Shown: piece by piece, positions 1 through 7,089 of the stretch
Position numbering within the stretch: position 1 is the stretch's first letter
How the letters are laid out: the number at the start of each line of letters is the position of its first letter
Source: Tolypothrix tenuis PCC 7101
Lineage (GTDB): Bacteria > Cyanobacteriota > Cyanobacteriia > Cyanobacteriales > Nostocaceae
NCBI RefSeq assembly: GCF_002368295.1
Contig: NZ_AP018248.1
Span: 4,161,354 to 4,225,353, forward strand
Reading direction: 5' to 3'
Length of the DNA: 64,000 bases
The notes under the pieces: model-generated
Database searches by the model: none
Told to the model about the DNA's origin: nothing
The model's input: only the letters and a program-made list of their open reading frames with translations
Made by a program: the position numbers and the translations under genes

Positions 1-836
1 CTGCCAAGGCGGAAGCGGCTGGATTAACAGTCAAAAATGTCGCGGATGCTGCGAATGCTGCTGACTTTATCATGATTTTGTTGCCTGATGAAGTGCAAAA
101 GTCAGTTTACAAAAACGAAATTGAACCCAATTTACAAGAAGGTAATGTTTTAGCTTTTGCTCACGGCTTTAATATTCACTTTGGGCAAGTTGTACCACCT
201 GCAAATGTAGATGTGGTTATGGTTGCACCTAAAGGGCCAGGACATTTAGTCCGTCGGACTTACGAACAAGGGCAAGGCGTACCAGCGCTGTTTGCTGTTT
301 ATCAAGATGCTAGCGGTCGGGCACGCGATCGCGCTATGGCATACGCTAGAGGTATTGGTGGTACTCGTGCTGGTGTTCTGGAAACAACTTTCCGTGAAGA
401 AACCGAAACTGATTTGTTCGGCGAACAAGCAGTATTGTGCGGTGGCTTGAGTGCTTTAATCAAAGCTGGATTTGAAACTTTAGTAGAAGCCGGTTATCAG
501 CCAGAATTGGCTTATTTTGAATGTCTGCACGAAGTCAAATTAATTGTTGACTTAGTTGTAGAAGGTGGTTTAGCCAAAATGCGCGACAGTATTTCCAATA
601 CTGCGGAATATGGCGATTACACCCGTGGCCCTCGGGTTGTGAATGAACAAACCAAAGCTGAAATGCGGAAGATTCTCAGCGAAATTCAATCCGGTCAATT
701 TGCCCGGGAATTTGTGTTAGAAAATCAATCTGGCAAACCTGGCTTTACCGCTATGCGTCGTCAAGAAGCCGAACACCGCATTGAAGAAGTGGGCAAAGAT
801 TTACGCGCCATGTTTAGCTGGCTGAAAAAAGTCTAA
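1..836 (+). CDS. ilvC: Ketol-acid reductoisomerase, C-terminal part (5' end outside window)
   Basis: Converts acetolactate or acetohydroxybutyrate to the dihydroxy acid with NADPH and Mg2+, the second common step of valine, leucine and isoleucine synthesis, in the cytoplasm. The reading frame is open from base 3, so the true start lies upstream; 277 residues are visible against about 331 in the class I family. Visible family marks are FAHGFNIHFGQV, MVAPKGPGH, the FREETETDLFGEQAVLCGG segment that carries acidic metal ligands, and the C-terminal knotted helical domain with ECLHEVKLIVDL. It ends in a Trp-Leu-Lys-Lys-Val tail at a TAA. The following 587 bases hold repeats and no gene. The assignment is secure. 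Confidence 0.97.
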   Translation, partial: AKAEAAGLTVKNVADAANAADFIMILLPDEVQKSVYKNEIEPNLQEGNVLAFAHGFNIHFGQVVPPANVDVVMVAPKGPGHLVRRTYEQGQGVPALFAVYQDASGRARDRAMAYARGIGGTRAGVLETTFREETETDLFGEQAVLCGGLSALIKAGFETLVEAGYQPELAYFECLHEVKLIVDLVVEGGLAKMRDSISNTAEYGDYTRGPRVVNEQTKAEMRKILSEIQSGQFAREFVLENQSGKPGFTAMRRQEAEHRIEEVGKDLRAMFSWLKKV

Positions 837-917
837 TTCCCTCAATTATCAACCGAATAGGTCAACAAGAGGGCAGGAGGCAAGAGGGAAGACTGGGACG
901 GGGCTTGTACCCATGTG

Positions 918-1302
918 CATTGGTGTCAACTTAAGCTTAAAGCTATATAGGGCAGGCGTTGTAAAAATACCTCGCGCCCTCATCCCCTAACCCCTTCTCC
1001 CTCAGGGAGAAGGGGAATTAAGCTGTTACGCATTTAAATTGTATATTTCGCACTCAGGTTGTCAAAAGTCCAGAGTCCAGAGTCAAAGGCTAGCTGGGAC
1101 TTTGGAACGCCAGTTCACTCAACGGAGGGAACCTCCGCACGTGACTGGCTCCTCTTGACCCTTGACAGTCCTAACGCCAGAATATTTGATTTATGTGCAT
1201 ATCAGCTTAAATCTATTGCTCCCCTCTCCTGGTGGGAGAGGGGCTGGGGGTGAGGGCGAAACCTTGCAACCAAGAGGGTTTCACGTTAAGCTGACACCAA
1301 TG
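918..1302. repeat. Nested inverted-repeat element (MITE-like)
   Basis: The outer ends are inverted copies of CATTGGTGTCARCTTAA (918-934 and 1286-1302). Inside them lies a second inverted pair, a C-rich block CGCCCTCATCCCCTAA near 975-1018 and its counterpart on the other strand near 1218-1256; each carries its own small hairpin of the type CCCTCTC...GAGAGGGG. The centre holds AGAGTCC/AGAGTCA heptamers and a palindrome described separately. No coding capacity was seen. The arms are diverged, so this looks like an old non-autonomous element or two repeats inserted head to head. It fills most of the gap between ilvC and the methyltransferase gene. Confidence 0.6.
1109..1149 (+). repeat. Palindromic repeat, copy 1
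   Basis: A 41-base sequence that begins GCCAGTTCAC and ends GTGACTGGC, with an inner CGGAGG-GAA-CCTCCG hairpin, so the whole folds as a nearly perfect stem. A second copy in the opposite orientation is at 27537-27577 and differs at a few inner bases. Both copies sit next to AGAGTCA/GACTCTT heptamer repeats. Confidence 0.7.
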
Positions 1303-1423
1303 ACCCATGTGCCGCTCCGCACTCGCGTTGGGAGAAACGGCTTGCTCCCCCTGCTCCCTGCTCCTTTTCCCCCTGCCTCTTCTGTCCACAGCATCACGTG
1401 CATTACCACTGACAATCTGCTGT

Positions 1424-2203
1424 ATGACTAATATTTCCGTACCCAATCATGATTGGAATACTGCCCTGTATCAAGATAAACACGCCTTTGTCTGGCAGTA
1501 TGGCGAAGACTTGTTAAAATTACTCAATCCTCAATCTGGGGAAGCAATTTTGGATCTCGGCTGTGGTACAGGACAATTAACAGCAAAAATTGCTCAAGCC
1601 GGGGCTGAAGTATGGGGAATTGATCATGCCCCTGAGATGATTGAGAAGGCTAGAAACAACTATCCTCATCTGCACTTTGATATTGCTGATGCGACCAACT
1701 TTCAAGTTGAACAGCCTTTAGATGCGGTGTTTTCTAACGCTGTTTTACATTGGGTGAAACAAGCAGATTTAGCGATCGCCTCCATATATGAAGCACTCAA
1801 ACCAGGGGGACGGTTTGTGGCAGAATTTGGCGGGAAGGGGAATGTACAGGCGATTGTCTCAGCTTTGAATAGCGCCATCACAGCGATGGCAATTCCCGAA
1901 CCACAAACCAGGAATCCTTGGTATTATCCCAGTATTGCTGAGTATGCTACTCTCTTAGAAAAGCAAGGGTTTGAGGTAATTTATGCTCACTTATATCCTC
2001 GCCCAACTGTGTTAGCCGACCAAGAAGCAGGTCTAGCCAACTGGATTAAAATGTTTGCCGGCACTTTCTTTGTGGGAATGTCTGCTGAACAACAAGCACA
2101 AGTAATTCACCAAGTAGAAGATACTTTGCGTCCGACACTATATCAACAAGAAAATTGGACAGCAGACTACCGCAGAATTCGGATTGTGGCTATTAAAGTC
2201 TAA
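1424..2203 (+). CDS. Class I SAM-dependent methyltransferase
   Basis: Predicted small-molecule methyltransferase of 259 residues. Motif I is ILDLGCGTGQLT (about residues 41-52), the acidic end of strand 2 is VWGIDHAPEM, motif II lies around DAVFSNAVLHWV, and a post-motif PGGRFVAEFGG follows, all typical of the Rossmann fold and of the trans-aconitate methyltransferase/BioC-like branch. The frame is open 117 bases further upstream, but that part comes from repeat sequence and has no family resemblance, so the ATG at 1424 (MTNISVPNHDW) is chosen; no good Shine-Dalgarno is visible. It lies 21 bases before cobL on the same strand and may be cotranscribed with it. The substrate is unknown. Confidence 0.85.
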   Translation: MTNISVPNHDWNTALYQDKHAFVWQYGEDLLKLLNPQSGEAILDLGCGTGQLTAKIAQAGAEVWGIDHAPEMIEKARNNYPHLHFDIADATNFQVEQPLDAVFSNAVLHWVKQADLAIASIYEALKPGGRFVAEFGGKGNVQAIVSALNSAITAMAIPEPQTRNPWYYPSIAEYATLLEKQGFEVIYAHLYPRPTVLADQEAGLANWIKMFAGTFFVGMSAEQQAQVIHQVEDTLRPTLYQQENWTADYRRIRIVAIKV

Positions 2204-2224
2204 ATTATCTATTTATGAGCGAAA

Positions 2225-3451
2225 ATGGTAGGTAAATGGCTGGCGATTGTTGGTATTGGTGAAGATGGATTACAAGGATTAAGTGCGATCGCCCGTTCCC
2301 TAGTGGATCAAGCTGAAATCATAGTAGGAGGCGATCGCCATTTAGCAATGCTTCCTAGCAACGATGAACGCCATAAAATTACCTGGGCTTCCCCCATTAG
2401 CAATTCAGTAGCCGAAATTACCCAACGTCGCGGCCAAGCTGTATGTGTCCTCGCTAGCGGCGATCCCATGTGTTACGGAATTGGTGTGACTTTAACAAAA
2501 CAAATTCCTCTCTCCGAAATCACAATTATTCCCGCACCTTCAGCTTTCAGCCTCGCCTGTGCCAGATTAGGATGGTCATTAACAGAAGTAGAAACCGTCA
2601 GCTTGTGCGGTCGTCCACCTGCCCTGATTCAGTCTTATATTTATCCTGGGGCACGACTACTAATTTTGAGTGCAGGTAAAGATACACCTGGGATTGTGTC
2701 CAAAATTTTGACACAACGCGGCTATGGTGACAGTAAAATTACGGTTTTAGAAAGGATGGGTGGTACACAAGAACGAATTGTAGAAAGTACCGCAGCATCT
2801 TGGAATCAAACAGATATCGCCGCTTTAAATGCGATCGCAGTTGATTGTGTGGCTGATTTTGGGGTTCTATGTTTGCCCAGAATCCCAGGATTACCAGATA
2901 ACGCTTATCATCACGATGGCCAATTAACCAAACATGAAGTTAGGGCGATTACCCTAGCTACCCTAGCACCAATACCCGGAGAACTGCTGTGGGATGTAGG
3001 CGCTGGTTGTGGTTCAATTTCTATAGAATGGATGCGGACTCATCCTCGATGTGGTGCGATCGCTATTGAACAAAACTCAACTAGACTGCAATACATTGCC
3101 GATAATGCAGCCGCTTTAGGTGTCCCAAACCTGCAAATTGTCGCCGGAAAAGCACCAAATTCTCTGCAAGATTTACCGCAACCTGATGCTATTTTTATCG
3201 GTGGTGGTGTAACAGCAGATAATTTATTTGATATTTGTTGGTCAGTACTCAAACCAGGTGGCAGATTAGTGGCAAATGTCGTCACTATTGAAGGCGAACA
3301 AACTTTATTTAAATGGTATGAAAAAGTGGGTGGAAACTTCACCCGCATTGCCATACAACGTGCCGAACCAATCGGTAAATTTTTAGGCTGGCGAGGAATG
3401 GCACCTGTTACTCAATGGATAGCAATAAAATCTTCTGCGATAAATCAATAA
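2225..3451 (+). CDS. cobL: Precorrin-6Y C5,15-methyltransferase (decarboxylating), CbiE-CbiT fusion
   Basis: Methylates C5 and C15 of precorrin-6Y and decarboxylates the acetate side chain at C12 during corrin ring (vitamin B12) synthesis. The 408 residues contain both domains: an N-terminal CbiE tetrapyrrole methylase (residues about 4-200, with GIGEDG, LASGDPMCYGIG and IPAPSAFSLACARLGW) and a C-terminal CbiT Rossmann methyltransferase (about 220-400, with LLWDVGAGCGSISIEWM and FIGGG). The length fits the fused CobL form. It follows the methyltransferase gene with a 21-base gap. No cobalamin riboswitch could be recognised in front of it. Confidence 0.93.
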   Translation: MVGKWLAIVGIGEDGLQGLSAIARSLVDQAEIIVGGDRHLAMLPSNDERHKITWASPISNSVAEITQRRGQAVCVLASGDPMCYGIGVTLTKQIPLSEITIIPAPSAFSLACARLGWSLTEVETVSLCGRPPALIQSYIYPGARLLILSAGKDTPGIVSKILTQRGYGDSKITVLERMGGTQERIVESTAASWNQTDIAALNAIAVDCVADFGVLCLPRIPGLPDNAYHHDGQLTKHEVRAITLATLAPIPGELLWDVGAGCGSISIEWMRTHPRCGAIAIEQNSTRLQYIADNAAALGVPNLQIVAGKAPNSLQDLPQPDAIFIGGGVTADNLFDICWSVLKPGGRLVANVVTIEGEQTLFKWYEKVGGNFTRIAIQRAEPIGKFLGWRGMAPVTQWIAIKSSAINQ

Positions 3452-3500
3452 TTTATTTGCCAATTTTATCGGCGTTGATCTGCGGTTAATTATTTATTGT

Positions 3501-3602
3501 TTATTCATTTTTAAATGCGATTAACTCAGAGGCAGATTGAATCAGCAAATCTTGCTTAATATCTTTAAGCGCATTGTTGATTGCCTCTTGGAGTGCGATC
3601 GC
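3501..3602 (-). pseudogene. Possible C-terminal remnant of an unknown gene
   Basis: The minus strand reads AIALQEAINNALKDIKQDL followed by a short tail ending SELIAFKNE and a TAA, which looks like a real amphipathic C-terminus. Upstream of about 3602 the frame loses that character and enters the inverted-repeat element at 3637. A gene cut by insertion of that element is one explanation; chance is another. No family was recognised. Confidence 0.25.
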
Positions 3603-3636
3603 CCTTCGCCTGTGAAGGCATATCGGCAAAAACTTA

Positions 3637-3935
3637 TACCAACTCAAATAATGTTTGCAACAGATAAATCTTTTGTAAGGGCACGGCATTCTCAATCTTT
3701 TGGCATATCAAATATCTTACTGGTGCCGTGCCCCTACTTATCTGTCGCGTTCTTTTTTCAAAATGGTATTACAGCAGTTTTCATGTATTTAGACCACACG
3801 CTAATATCTGTATTTCTTTGTTCCTTTGCGCCTACCCTGCGGGCACGACTGCGTCGAATGCGTGAGATATTGGCAGTTTAAAGCATTTTGGCTATACGGA
3901 GCAGTCGAACCTCGCAAACATTTTTTGAATTGGTA
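3637..3935. repeat. MITE-like element with about 22-bp terminal inverted repeats
   Basis: The left end TACCAACTCAAATAATGTTT (from 3637) matches the reverse complement of the right end, TACCAATTCAAAAAATGTTT (ending 3935), with few differences. Inside is a second palindromic unit (about 3675-3771) with GGGCACGGCA facing TGCCGTGCCCC and an arm GAAAAAAGAACGCGACA. That inner unit recurs at 59800-59905. No transposase is encoded. This looks like one element nested in another. Confidence 0.6.
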
Positions 3936-3966
3936 TTACTTTCGTGACTAACCATGTCTTGAGGCT

Positions 3967-4002
3967 AAAAAAATCCACCTAGATATTAAATTATCAGGTG
4001 GA
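3967..4002 (-). terminator. Rho-independent terminator of ssrA
   Basis: Read on the minus strand, TCCACCT pairs with AGGTGGA across a 15-base loop, followed directly by seven T residues. It starts 19 bases after the 3' end of the tmRNA, so it ends that transcript. Confidence 0.8.
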
Positions 4003-4020
4003 CTTGTTCAATATTTTTAG

Positions 4021-4406
4021 TGGATCCGAGCAGAGTCGAACTGCTGTCCAAATTGGGTATTGACCCTCCGCTCATTCACAGGTTTAGCCTATCTGACCCT
4101 CAAGGCGGGAATCGTTCATTATCCCGAACGTAGGATGCTCTGATTAAGTCTTAGCTAGCAAGTCAACCAGAGAATACTTGCTAGAGCATCCGTTGGGGTT
4201 GGTCTCTAGCCCTTAACGGAGTCGGACTAAAGACGCTCGAACCTATAAGAGGCTATTAGGCAGCAACTAGGGCTTCCTTACGAGCAAATTTTACGATATT
4301 GTTCGCATTTACTTTTGTTTTGAGCCTTGGATTTCCGAGAGGAGACTCACTCTCGACCTGAATCACAGAGCAGCGTTCGCCAACCTGTCGAAACCGTGAC
4401 GGACCC
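4021..4406 (-). ncRNA. ssrA: Transfer-messenger RNA (tmRNA)
   Basis: Rescues stalled ribosomes with SmpB and adds a degradation tag. The 5' end GGGTCCGTCACGGTTTCGAC pairs through GGGTCC with the 3' end GGATCC plus discriminator A, and the T-arm reads GTTCGACTCTGCTC-like near 4030. The tag frame runs from 4306 down to 4256 and encodes ANNIVKFARKEALVAA, then TAA and a second in-frame TAG. This one-piece form of about 386 nt and this tag fit cyanobacteria. The final CCA is not encoded and must be added after transcription. The gene stands alone between two repeat-rich spacers. Confidence 0.97.
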
Positions 4407-4423
4407 ATGTTCTTCATACTTCA

Positions 4424-4429
4424 ATTATA
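4424..4429 (-). promoter_or_regulatory. Candidate -10 box for ssrA
   Basis: A perfect TATAAT on the minus strand 17 bases ahead of the mature 5' end of tmRNA. This leaves a short leader that RNase P would remove. No convincing -35 box is at the usual spacing; TTGTCA at 4462-4457 is too far (27 bases). Confidence 0.4.
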
Positions 4430-5109
4430 ATACGCGCTTTGGGAAATGTGTGTTTTGACAAATAATTTTCTGAGCAGCAGCTTCACAGGCAACAGGTCAC
4501 TTGCTCAGGGACTGGCGGGGCAGAGATGCGATTAATCGCGTCTCAACAAGCAGGGGGGACAAAGAATATATTCTCGGAGTACATTGAATAATTTATTTTC
4601 TGGAAGTATCTAAGAAATAAATATGTAGTTGATGAGGGCGCTGCAATTATATCTTTTTGTATAATTTATTACATTATATTTTGCGTCGTTTTTAACGACT
4701 TCAATTTGCAACACTTTATTAAAGCGACTTTTGTCTGTTGAAGTGGGAAGTTCAGCATTCGGAAAATACGTAGTTTTTTGCTATTCAGATACGAAATTAC
4801 AGTATAATTTCGGCTTACTAATGTGCTTGGGCATCAGTATGATATGACCAGACATATATAAATAGGTACATTAATTAGTCATTAAAGCTTGGGTACGCGC
4901 TCAGATTTAATCAGGGTGCATGAAAATATTTTGTCAATATTCAAGAGGTAATGGCTATTCGCCATAATTTTGAATTGTTTGTCCTCCTCTCCTTATTTAC
5001 TTCCCTATTCCCCAGTCCCCATTCGTGAATTTGGTGTTCTGGTCAGTTAAATACAGAAACAATCTGCAGCGTCTTTAGATATTACTGATTTTAGTGTTGG
5101 GAAATGGAC
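4430..5109. other. Spacer between ssrA and the two-partner secretion locus
   Basis: About 680 AT-rich bases without a plausible gene on either strand. The recognisable items are a palindrome at 4523-4544 and a short motif, TTGAATAATTTATTTTCTGG (from about 4584), that recurs with changes near 25400. It probably carries divergent promoters. Confidence 0.5.
4523..4544. repeat. Short palindrome GAGATGCGATT/AATCGCGTCTC
   Basis: The two 11-base halves pair with one mismatch around the central ATTAAT. I recall it as a frequent intergenic palindrome of filamentous cyanobacteria; function unknown. Confidence 0.5.
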
Positions 5110-5138
5110 TTGTTAAGCTTTGATCGCTAACTTATACA
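5110..5138 (+). promoter_or_regulatory. Candidate sigma-70 type promoter of the TPS locus
   Basis: TTGTTA and TATACA are separated by exactly 17 bases, 62 bases before the tpsB start codon. Start of transcription would be near 5145, giving a leader of about 56 bases that contains a strong AGGAGGT (5160-5166) too far from the ATG to serve it in the normal way. Confidence 0.4.
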
Positions 5139-5200
5139 TGACGATTCAAGCGTTGTTTCAGGAGGTAAACAAACAAAAGTAAAAATTATTATAAAATCTT

Positions 5201-6967
5201 ATGCAGAATAAATGTGTTTTTTTCAGCCAACAAATATTCAGATCCAATTTTTTATTAAAGCCTCTAAGTTTCAGCTTTGTTTTAGTAGCAGTTTTGGGTA
5301 ACTATCAAAATACCTATGCCCAAACAGCTAATCCTCAAGCCTTACCACCTGGGAGAGTAGAAGAAGTTCCGGTGACACCATTACCTGCGGATATGCTACC
5401 GCAGCCACCAGAAACCAATCCCATACTACCTCCGCCACAATTACCAGATCAGTCAACTCCCTCGCAAGACGATCCCAATGCTAAGTTTCGAGTAGAGCGC
5501 ATTGAAGTTGTTGGAAGTACAGTTTTCAAACCAGAACAGTTTGCCGCGATTACAGCTCCTTTTGTGGGCAAAGAACTCAGTTTTGTGGAGTTGTTACAAA
5601 TTAAAGAAGCAATTACCAAGCTGTACAGCGATAACGGTTATGTCACCACAGGCGCATTGATTACGCCGCAAACAGTAGAAGCTGGGGTCATCAAAATTCA
5701 GGTGATCGAAGGTAACGTCCAAGAAATCAAGATTAGTGGTAATCGGCGATTGCGTAGTCAATACATTCGCGATCGCATTCAACTGGGTGCAGGAACTCCC
5801 TTGAATGTGCCGCGCTTAATCGAAAAGTTGCAACTACTCCGCCTCGATCCACGCATTCAAAACCTCTCAGCTGAGTTACAGATGGGGGTAACTCCAGGAA
5901 GCAATATCTTACAAGTCGAAGTCCAAGAAGCCGACACCTTCAGCCTCACAGCATCTTTAGATAATGGGCGATCGCCTAGTGTCGGTAGTTTTCGCCGGGG
6001 TGTGGATCTCCAAGAAGCCAATTTACTCGGTTTAGGCGACACTCTCAGTATCGGATACGCGAATACCGATGGTAGTAATACAGTCAATCTGAATTACACC
6101 CTCCCGATTAACGCTCACAATGGTACACTCTCTTTCGGCTTGAACAAGGGTTGGAACAGAGTAATTGAAGAACCATTCAGCGTTCTTGATATTCAATCAA
6201 ATACCACATCTTACGAATTTGGTTATCGACAACCATTAATACAAAAACCTTCTCAGGAATTAGCGGTGGGGCTGTCGTTCTCGCGTCAAGAAAGCCAAAC
6301 TGAGTTAGGTATTGATAATATTGGGCCGTTTAAACTTTCACCCGGCGCAGATGCTCAAGGAAGAACCAATATTTCAGCCTTCCGCTTTTTTCAAGAATAT
6401 ACTCAACGTACTACCAGCCAAGTTTTTGCGGCGCGATCGCAATTTAGTTTGGGTGTAGATTGGTTTGGTGCGAATGTTAATGCAGATGAACCAGATAGCC
6501 GCTTTTTCGCTTGGCGAGGACAGGCGCAATGGGTACGACAGTTAGCACCAGACACCCTATTTTTAGCGAGGGGAGATTTACAACTAGCAGCAGATTCTCT
6601 TGTACCTTTAGAGCAATTTGGTTTGGGTGGACAATTAAGTGTACGGGGCTATCGCCAAGATACATTACTTACAGATAATGGAATGTTATTCTCCGCAGAA
6701 TTTCGGTTACCGATTCTGCGTGCCCCAAAAATGGGGGGAGTACTACAGCTGACACCCTTCATTGATGTAGGTAAAGGTTGGAATGTTAAGGGTAACGATC
6801 CATCTCCAAGTACTTTGGTAGGTACTGGTATAGGGTTGCTATGGAAGCAAAACAATAACTTCTCAGCCCGTATAGATTGGGGTATTCCCTTGACATCTGT
6901 AGAAGGGGAAAAGCGTAGTCTCCAAGAAAATGGTTTGTACTTCTCAGTACAATATTCGCCATTTTGA
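5201..6967 (+). CDS. Two-partner secretion outer-membrane transporter, ShlB/FhaC/HecB family (TpsB)
   Basis: Outer-membrane beta-barrel that exports TpsA exoproteins. The 588 residues start with a basic and hydrophobic signal sequence ending near TYAQ (about residue 41), then a Pro-rich linker, a POTRA domain beginning FRVERIEVVGSTVF (about 97-172), a ShlB-type POTRA/linker and a 16-strand barrel. The barrel has the family motifs LSVRGYRQD (VRGY motif of the L6 loop) and FIDVGKGWN, and the last residue is Phe, as outer-membrane proteins need for BAM insertion. Length is normal. It is the only transporter in the locus and is followed by four exoprotein genes on the same strand, which it probably serves. 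Confidence 0.95.
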   Translation: MQNKCVFFSQQIFRSNFLLKPLSFSFVLVAVLGNYQNTYAQTANPQALPPGRVEEVPVTPLPADMLPQPPETNPILPPPQLPDQSTPSQDDPNAKFRVERIEVVGSTVFKPEQFAAITAPFVGKELSFVELLQIKEAITKLYSDNGYVTTGALITPQTVEAGVIKIQVIEGNVQEIKISGNRRLRSQYIRDRIQLGAGTPLNVPRLIEKLQLLRLDPRIQNLSAELQMGVTPGSNILQVEVQEADTFSLTASLDNGRSPSVGSFRRGVDLQEANLLGLGDTLSIGYANTDGSNTVNLNYTLPINAHNGTLSFGLNKGWNRVIEEPFSVLDIQSNTTSYEFGYRQPLIQKPSQELAVGLSFSRQESQTELGIDNIGPFKLSPGADAQGRTNISAFRFFQEYTQRTTSQVFAARSQFSLGVDWFGANVNADEPDSRFFAWRGQAQWVRQLAPDTLFLARGDLQLAADSLVPLEQFGLGGQLSVRGYRQDTLLTDNGMLFSAEFRLPILRAPKMGGVLQLTPFIDVGKGWNVKGNDPSPSTLVGTGIGLLWKQNNNFSARIDWGIPLTSVEGEKRSLQENGLYFSVQYSPF

Positions 6968-7089
6968 TCAAAGCGAGATAAAACCTTTGAATATAGCGCT
7001 CGCTCATTTCTGGGTATGTGGACTTAATTTATTAAGTCAATTTGAACTGTGGGCTATCAAGGGTGAACTACAAAAGGAAAACAACCTCT

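Noticed and set aside
1059..1446. Several overlapping short frames on both strands
   Set aside because: They translate C-rich and heptamer repeats; frames on opposite strands coexist only because the repeats lack stops.
2203..2225. Cobalamin riboswitch ahead of cobL
   Set aside because: Only 21 bases separate it from the previous gene and no B12-box-like sequence was seen.
3537..3881. Plus-strand open frame of 114 codons
   Set aside because: It runs through the nested inverted-repeat element, has no start signal and no protein-like composition.
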